The notes under the pieces: generated by a model
Told to the model about the DNA's origin: nothing
Seen by the model: only the letters and a program-made list of their open reading frames with translations
Database searches by the model: none
Shown: piece after piece, positions 57,401 through 64,000 of the stretch
Layout of the letters: every line of letters begins with the position of its first letter
Position numbering within the stretch: position 1 is the stretch's first letter
Assembly: GCF_030867095.1 (NCBI RefSeq)
Contig: NC_081828.1
Span: 216,535,978-216,599,977 of the forward strand
Direction: 5' to 3'
From: Alligator mississippiensis
Taxonomy: Eukaryota; Chordata; Crocodylia; Alligatoridae
Length of the DNA: 64,000 nt
Made by a program: the position numbers and the translations under genes

Positions 57401-58509
57401 CGTAGATGGGCTGGTCCCAGTCACCTCGTCTTCCCTCCAGAGACCTGCCATTAGTAAAACCCACCCGACCCAGGCTGAGCTCATGGGATGCCTGTCTCGT
57501 CCGCCTGGCAAGGACAGTGCCTGCTGTCCTAACAAGGCCACGAGTTGTGGTGCCGTGGACCCTGCGATTGTGAGCTTGCCACCCGCTTGCTGGAAGGGAA
57601 GGAACTGACTCGGGGGTAGAGTCCAGTCCCCTGCGATCATGGGCATTTGTGCAATAAGCCATTGCTTCGAGCCATCCTTTCTGTGGGTGTTCCCATTCGT
57701 GGAGCAGTGAGGATGGGGGCATTCAACACTGGGGCCCGTCTCCCTCGACGGGTCAGCTCCCTCCTGCCCAGCACAGTGGGCAATGGCCGCGTGGCCGCAA
57801 CATGCTCCCCCATACAGGGAAGCGGGGTGAGCGGGTCGATGGCATGGGTCAGCCCTCGGTGACCTCCCGCAGACTCACTTCTCCCTGGAGGTCAGCGAGT
57901 TGAAAGCGTCCCCTTTGAAAGCGTTGTCGGCGGCGGTCTTGCAGCAAGGCTCGCTCGCAACACGCATGAGCTGGGCTGCCGGTAAGGACGCACCTCTCTG
58001 CAAGGGTTAGCAAAAGGTTTTAAAGGCAGGCAGGTCATGATCAGGATCATTCGTTTTAATGGGCATTAGACACCTACGTACTTTAACAGCCTCAGTGAAG
58101 CAAACCTCCATTGCCACCCGTGGCCGTTTCACGGGTACGTTGCGGGGTGCCAGCACCGCACTCGGGGACCGGTGGCAGCTGGGGCCACCTTCTCCCAACT
58201 CCCTTGCCCTTCGATGTCGGGTCCCACCTAACAAAAAACACCCCAGGCCCTAACTCTTCCTCTTAATCTCCACCATGCTGGGCTGGGGCAGGGTGAGATG
58301 GCCGTGTGGGTGCGAGGTGTGATCCTTGAGTAACACGGCACAACTCGCAGGCACCAGGGAGTGTGCCGTTACTGTTATAACACCTTCACGTAGTGGCTGA
58401 GTTTATGGCCTCAGCCCAAAGCAGCCTCGCGGGTATAGGCGTCTGCACTGGGGCTCTTGGCTGGGATTAGGAAGTGTGTCAACTTTAAAGTGCATCGATC
58501 CATTTTTAA

Positions 58510-58568
58510 AGTATGTTTGTGACCCTTTTGTATATTCTCACGACCCACTTTTGGGTTGAGAAACACTG
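58510..58568. mobile_element. hAT-type MITE end, fragment
   Basis: GTGACCC..., CACGACCCACTTTTGGGTTG and GAGAAACACTG resemble the right end of a hAT non-autonomous element. The left end is missing. Confidence 0.4.
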
Positions 58569-59384
58569 TGTTCAAGTCCTTGCGGTGCAGACCCAGCTGA
58601 CACGCTTTGAGCCCCGGGTGGTTGGGTTTGTTTTTTTTTAAAGTTCAGTGGCAACAGAGATGTGGTTTGTCATAACTTGTAAAATGGGGCAGGGCATGAG
58701 CTGTCTGTCCTGCGGGCGCTGGGTGTACACGTCACGGCCACGCGGGTCACAGAAAAACGTGTCTCCAATCGCGTCTGCTCCTATCCCTCTCCATCCTCCG
58801 TGACCCCTGGCTTGCACAAGCGGCCGACGGTCTCCCCAGTCCAGCCAACGCCAGGGAACAAATCTTGCCACATCGTCTGCACCCCTCTGCAGGGACCCCA
58901 TGTTGTCTCTTCGTTGCGGCCACGGCTTCCAGCCCTCCTGCGGTTGTCTGTAGATCAGGGCTGTGGTGGATGACGCCTGTTCACACCTTCCAGCACAAGA
59001 ACACCCTGTCCCCTGCCCGCCTGTTGTCCCCGTCGAGTCGAACCAATTGACTCGCACCCCGAGTGACTCGTTGCCGAGATGGAAAGTCCTGGTCAGCACT
59101 TAGAAGTGGGTGAGGAGGGTGAGGACAATTTGCCGGGCTGGCAAAAGTGCTCATGTAGATGCATTTATACCCCCGAGAGGTCCTTCTGCTGGGATGGACA
59201 CTGGGATGTTGCATGGACTTCTGCCTGGCGCTGGAAGGGTTGGCTGGTGTTGCTAAAGGCCCAAGGAGATGAGCACTGTTGGTTAGGGAATGGGGGTCCT
59301 CCCATCAACCGTGGCAAAGCTTTCATAGCATTGCTCCTCCTATATCCACATGCAGCAGGGTGATGGTCTCGGTCCCCTCCTCCT

Positions 59385-59570
59385 CATCCCTGACCTCAGT
59401 TTCCTCTGCTGCAGTTGGAGGCCCTTGCTCCTAGTCCACAGACAGCAACCCGTCTCCATCCTGTCTATCATCACCCTTCGGTTTTGAAGACTGTTATCAA
59501 TCCTTCTTCAGTCTTCTCTTCACCAGACTAAAGCATCCTAGTTCCTCCAGCCTCTCCTCGTGACCGGGGC
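59385..59570 (-). mobile_element. CR1 LINE fragment
   Basis: AGGCCCTTGCTCCTAGTCC, GTCTCCATCCTGTCTATCAT, TTCAGTCTTCTCTTCACCAG and CTCCAGCCTCTCCTCGTGAC follow the reverse CR1 C-terminal region. Both ends lost. Confidence 0.8.
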
Positions 59571-60524
59571 AGTAATAAGCGGGCGCCCTATCCGGCCTGA
59601 CCCCCGAGCTGCAGGAGCTAGAAAGCACCGTCCATCCTGCTTGAGCGAGAGGGCAGGTCCTACTGCGCAGGCCTGGGAGAAAGCTCCCAAGACGGATGCT
59701 GACAGGTAGGACTGGGCTTTCGAAACGAAAGGCTGAGCTGTGTTTAATGCCACGAGGTCCAGAGCTTCATGCCCTGCAAGCCACTTTTTAGGGGGTGTCT
59801 TTTGCAGGGCACTCCCTGACCCCCACCCACGCTCACCAGGCTTGACGGTCTGTACTGAGGATCCCAGCATGGCTGAGCCGGCACCCAGACAACCCCCGGG
59901 AGCAGCAGGCACGCACCCGCTCTCCGGCCCCAGCTGCTCTCTGCCCGGTGCTGGGAAACACAAGGCGCCGAAGCCTGAATGTCAATATTGACGCCGGAGG
60001 GGTGCCGGCTGGCTCGGCTTGACTTATTTTGCTGTTGGCCTTGTTTGCAGGCCCTTTCCTTGGGCTCCCCTTGGGGATTTTCTCCTTGGGCTGTGACTGC
60101 TTTGTGCCTGCTGGTTTGCAGGAGAGGGAAGGCTCGATGGGTCAAGGCCTTAGGAAGGAGCATGGTCCACCAGGGAGGCACTGGGCCCCTCCAAGCGCTT
60201 TCTTGTCCCCCGATCGCTGTTTCCTACCTTGCCCCTCCAACAACATATCCATAGACCCTTGCAATTGCTGGCGACAGCAAAGCTAGAACCCAGCTCCTGT
60301 CTCTCTCCTGCTGAACTAAGGGAAATCTCTGTGTTGCGAGACTTGGCCTGCAATTAAAAAATTACTGCATTTTTCATGTTTCTGGGCTTTGCTGGTTGTT
60401 GCATGGGGCCAAGAGGGACTCCCCCCGCCTCCCCTTCCTGCTGCACGTGTCACTCCCCCCCTGCTTTACCTGTGGCAGGTTCGGGCGTGATGCGTGGTGT
60501 TGTGTCAGGGTCAATGGTAAGAGC

Positions 60525-60640
60525 CGAGCCAAGGGATTTGTCTGGGATGGTTTGCACAGGGCTGATCCTGCCTCGAGCAGGGGGTCGGCCTAGATGTGAC
60601 CTCTGAAAGTCCCTACCTGCCCCACTTCTCTATGATTCCC
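60525..60640 (+). mobile_element. CR1 LINE 3' end, short
   Basis: TGTCTGGGATGGTTTGCACA, GGGGGTCGGCCTAGATGTGA and the tail TTCTCTATGATTCCC match CR1 3' termini. Confidence 0.75.
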
Positions 60641-61744
60641 ATATGTCCCAACTGGCCGAGGCTCAACCTTGGCCCCCCAAATCCATCAAGGACTTGTAAA
60701 GGGTCACGAATTCTGTGCACGGGAAATGGTGCTGATGGGGTTCACAGCTTTAAGTACCAGCAACTTCCTGTGGGCTCAGGTTAAAGTTTATTTCCTGTTT
60801 TAAATGAGTTTTTGCACCAAAAAGGAGTGGTCGGCAGATGTCTACGGGGCCGGTCCAAAATGGTGCATGGGGCCGGGGTAGCTCTGGGCTTGTGGATCTG
60901 AACCACACTGGGCCCCTTAGAGAGGAAGCAGCTTTAAGGTCTGTGGCCACGGGCAAGCTAGGGCTGAGCTCACGGTGCACCGGCTGCTCCACAAGCACTT
61001 TGCCTGGTTTGGTGTGAGGCTGCTTCTCCTCCTCCTAATGTGCCTTTATAAAAAGCCACTAAATGAGATGCCACGCAGTGGTTAACAGGTCCATAAACAG
61101 CTTGTAACCCCCGTGTGTGACATGCTTTTAATGCCGACTGAATCTCCTTTATTCTCCGGTTTTATAAATGACAAGGGAACCGCTGACAATATGAAGTGCA
61201 ACCAGATCATTATTGGCCTGTCCTGGAAGTGGTTCGAAGCTGCCTGACCAAAGCCTACTCCAGCCTAGATGTCGTTTGGGGAACAAATCGGTCCCTGGGT
61301 AGCACATCCGGGGAGAGAAACCAGTGTGAGAGCCTCTCAATGAGACGGCTGGTCCCAGCACAGTGCATGAGCAGCTCTGGGAAGGGGGCAGCTGAAATAC
61401 GAGTTTGTTCTCTGTGTTCATCTGTGGCCCTCCCAAAGGTTAAAGCGCCTCTTCCCATCCCAGCAGGGACTGGCTACAGGTTGGGGAGCGTTGCTCTGCA
61501 ATTAGTCTCATCTCCGATGGGAGCCTGCACGCGTCTCTTCTGGCTGGAGGGGAAATTTGATTTCTTTATTACTGTGAAATGAACTGGCCTCGCTGTTGCT
61601 TCCGGGGGGTGGGGAGCACCATTTCATTACTCAGAGATAGAGGAGATAGCAAGGAGAGGAGGGGTGCGAAGCTGTGCGATCACCTCCATGGGAAAAGACA
61701 GTGGGGCTGGGCTGTCTTACGGCATTGACGTCTGGGCCGAATGG

Positions 61745-61840
61745 ACTTTCCCTATGCCCGAAGAAGGGTGTTTGTGCCCAAAAGCTTGCAGAGAACAATT
61801 TTTCCAACTGTTTAATAAAATATATTGCATCTACCCCAAG
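61745..61840 (+). mobile_element. Penelope-like remnant with near-canonical hammerhead motif (copy 4)
   Basis: At 61758-61783: CCGAAGA, A, GGGTG, TTTG, TGCCC, AAAA. Relative to the hammerhead core there are two changes (U4 to C, G12 to A). Stem II still pairs (two of five as G-U). Downstream AACAATTTTTCCAACTG and TTTAATAAAATATATTGCAT align with copies 1 and 3. Confidence 0.65.
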
Positions 61841-63649
61841 AACATAGTCTGGGCTGAATGGTGGCACTTTTGGGGGAAGAAGCCTAGATGAGTTGCATTG
61901 CCTGGATGTGGTACAGCGATGGCTATTGAAGCCAGTGAGCATCCATGCACTGGTTCCCATCACACCAGCCCAGGGCATGGTGTGACCGCCTGTCTGAGAT
62001 CTATGAAAAGAGCTTGCCGAGGGCCTAAGCGATGGGCTGGAGGAAGACAATTCAGTTCTTCATTCAGCGATGCTAATGGCTGGTGGCCGGCAGGGTTTTT
62101 TCCTATGAATCGGAGGCCTGTCAGAGAGCGCCCGACCTGGGTTAAATGCACCTGATGATGTCCGATCTGGGAAGCTCGGCAGCCCTGCAGCGGGCCAGCC
62201 CTCGCATGGGAGATGTTTTGAAGGGTCTCTCATGTGCTGTACATACAAGCCAAAAAGACATGGGTGGACACTTGGTGAACGGCAGGTCCCAGCAACAGAA
62301 TGGGTGGCCAGGTCTTCGTGGAGACCCATGGCCGCTGCTGAGCTGATGGATGAAAATGAGAGTAAGTGGGAGCACAGGCATCTCTCTAGGTGAGGTCTGC
62401 GGTTTCCATACCCCGTGGAGCTCGGATGCAACAACAGCTTTACCTGCAAGAGAGTCGGGGACCTGCCAGCTGGCGTGGACAGGAGGGACCATGCTGCTGC
62501 CTTCCTCTTTTCCCAGCTCAGGCAGGGTTAGAAAGTATGGATCGGGCCGTGAAGAAGGGAGAGATGAGGAATGGCCCCTTTCCAGCCAGCATCCACAGGC
62601 TGCAGTGCATCCCGCTGCCCTTGGCTAGCCCGTCCTGACGGCCGAGAGGGAATGTGAGGCCTGTGTTGGGTGCTGCTCCTCTGCGTGGTCCTTGAGCCAG
62701 GGTGGGATGATGTTTTGCATTCATCCGATCTCTCCCCCCCCACCCCACCCCGGGCTGTTTGCAAGCGGGAAGGGAAGGCATCCGGAGTCACACAATATGA
62801 ACATGTTTCATGTTCCTGCCAAGCGTGGGAGCTGCCAAACAGGCTCGGCAGGCTGGCCGGGCTCCGCGTTGAGGAACCGGGTGGTCACGTGCCACCCAAG
62901 GGTGGATGTGTCTGTTTGCCAGCCGGCAAGCTCAGGGGAATGCATGCCCGTTGCATATGGTGGGGTCAAGGGTCTGCTTTCCCCACTGTCCTTGTACGAT
63001 GTACACTGCCTTGGACGCGTGCTTGCGCGTGCGTGCCATGCACACTGGGGGCTGCAGGCTGGTTTCTGGGTTGCGAATGGCTGCAGGATGCTTCCGAGGG
63101 CGTGTTAGGCAAAGAGCTAAAACCGCAGGCATGACCCAAGTCGGGGCGAGTGGCAGTGCCTGTACATGCGTCGTCTCCGGCAGTTGCGTGCCGGGTCGTG
63201 TGAAGCCAGCCCCGCCTCACAGGAGGAAGCCGATGGGGCCAGAGCTGCGAGCACAGCTGGGGCCCGGGCTCCAAAATGGTGTTTCAGCTCTTGGATGGGG
63301 AGCGCACGGTAAGGCGGCCAGGTCGCGCGGTGTCTGCACCCTGGGGTCATCCCAGTGGGGCCCTGAAGGCTCGGAGGGGACAGCTCAGTGGGTCTTGGCC
63401 ATGTGGCATGGCCCCTCTAGCCCATGGCACCCCAAATCAGCTTGGCTGCATTCGGTCTGTCGTGAGATGGGCATTAGCAGCCCTAGGTTCAGGGCTGCTT
63501 CAGCCTAGTCGGGCATGGAGCTGTTGCAGCAGAGGGAGACGGGCGAGATGTGGTCTTTGCTTAGCCCTCGCATGGAGCTTTATGCGATGGGAACAGGGAT
63601 ATCCGGAGGTGAGTGGGCAGGTATCGTTTTGCTTCTTTCTCTCCCTGAA

Positions 63650-63710
63650 GCTGAGGTAGAGTCGGTGGCAGAACCAGGACTAAAACTCAGGACCTCCTGC
63701 CTGCCTGCCT
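63650..63710 (-). repeat. MIR-like SINE remnant
   Basis: GGTGGCAGAACCAGGACTAA followed by AACTCAGGACCTCCTGCC is the reverse B-box region of MIR. A (CTGC)n-like run follows. Confidence 0.5.
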
Positions 63711-64000
63711 CCCTTCCTGCCATGGCAGGAGGCTCCGCGGTGAGCACGGGCATCGTCCGACCTCTCGGCTGCGAGCTCAGTTTGGACCCAGCGCTCTCTT
63801 CCCTTCCACGTGTCTCGGCTGAGAGCTCTGTCCGAAGTCACAGCCGTCTTATCATCATCCTGGCAAGCTTTGCTGTGTTTAATTAGCTGCAGGGGACAGG
63901 TCAGGTACCTGCATAGAAAGAAACATCGCCCAAATGCCGGCAGCCCTGCCGAACTGCCGATGGGTGCAGAAGCCAGGGGCTGAGCTCCTTTCTGCCTGGG

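Larger units (their letters stand above)
29589..64000 (+). other. NBEAL2: NBEAL2 intron 1 (partial, runs off the right edge)
   Basis: Non-coding sequence follows the exon 1 donor. I looked for the next exon and did not recognise it, so the intron seems to exceed 34 kb, which is long for this gene. Stretches with nothing identifiable apart from GC-leaning intronic DNA are 30340-30800, 30840-31140, 31245-36480, 36775-39000, 39625-41220, 41645-43140, 43580-45490, 45585-46115, 46390-48965, 49115-52040, 52165-53015, 54465-58505, 58570-59380, 60645-61740 and 61845-63650. Confidence 0.65.

Noticed and set aside
63270-63315. ATG...GTAAGG segment as an alternative first exon
   Set aside because: It has a good donor, but the short peptide matches nothing known and there is no CpG island or other support.

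Overview
This is a window of vertebrate nuclear DNA, not a microbial locus. There are no operons. Protein-coding sequence makes up a tiny fraction of it, and the rest is intron, intergenic DNA and old transposons. The repeats point to a sauropsid, most likely a crocodilian or possibly a turtle. They include many 5'-truncated CR1 LINEs of several subfamilies, MIR-like SINE remnants, hAT-type MITEs with 8-bp target duplications, a MITE group with GGGC(A/G)(C/T)GTCTACA ends, and Penelope-like remnants that carry hammerhead-ribozyme motifs. The species call is inference.

Two genuine coding exons are recognisable, and both are first exons. On the minus strand, 13704-13832 encodes the 43-residue N-terminus of CCDC12, a spliceosomal cwf18-family protein, and ends at a phase-0 GT donor. 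On the plus strand, 29538-29588 encodes the first 17 residues of NBEAL2, a BEACH-domain protein of platelet alpha-granule biogenesis, and also ends at a phase-0 GT donor. The genes are divergent (head to head), as in human 3p21.31, and their start codons are about 15.7 kb apart. Each lies in a TATA-less, GC-box-rich CpG island. No second exon of either gene was recognised. CCDC12 intron 1 therefore appears to run off the left edge and NBEAL2 intron 1 off the right edge.

Layout: 1-13703 is CCDC12 intron 1, with hAT MITEs, a long CR1 with a decayed reverse transcriptase, MIR remnants, and a seven-copy array of YY1-type motifs just downstream of exon 1. 13833-29537 is the divergent intergenic region. 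It starts with a G-rich 21-bp minisatellite and holds a 5S rRNA-derived SINE, nested transposons (MITE in CR1, CR1 in MITE, CR1 in CR1) and a ribozyme-bearing repeat. 29589-64000 is NBEAL2 intron 1. It opens with a GC-rich minisatellite with a 113-bp higher-order repeat, then holds scattered CR1 ends, further ribozyme-bearing repeats, a (TG)n(AT)n microsatellite and long stretches with nothing recognisable.

The most interesting signals are: (1) four dispersed copies of a repeat with hammerhead core and stem II, with base-pair covariation between copies; (2) two MITEs whose interiors are arrays of 14-bp palindromes that differ by a symmetric substitution, both with 3-bp target duplications; (3) the YY1 array, whose motif also overlaps the CCDC12 start codon. 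Almost all long open frames here are by-products of GC-rich tandem repeats or of LINE fragments and are not annotated as genes.
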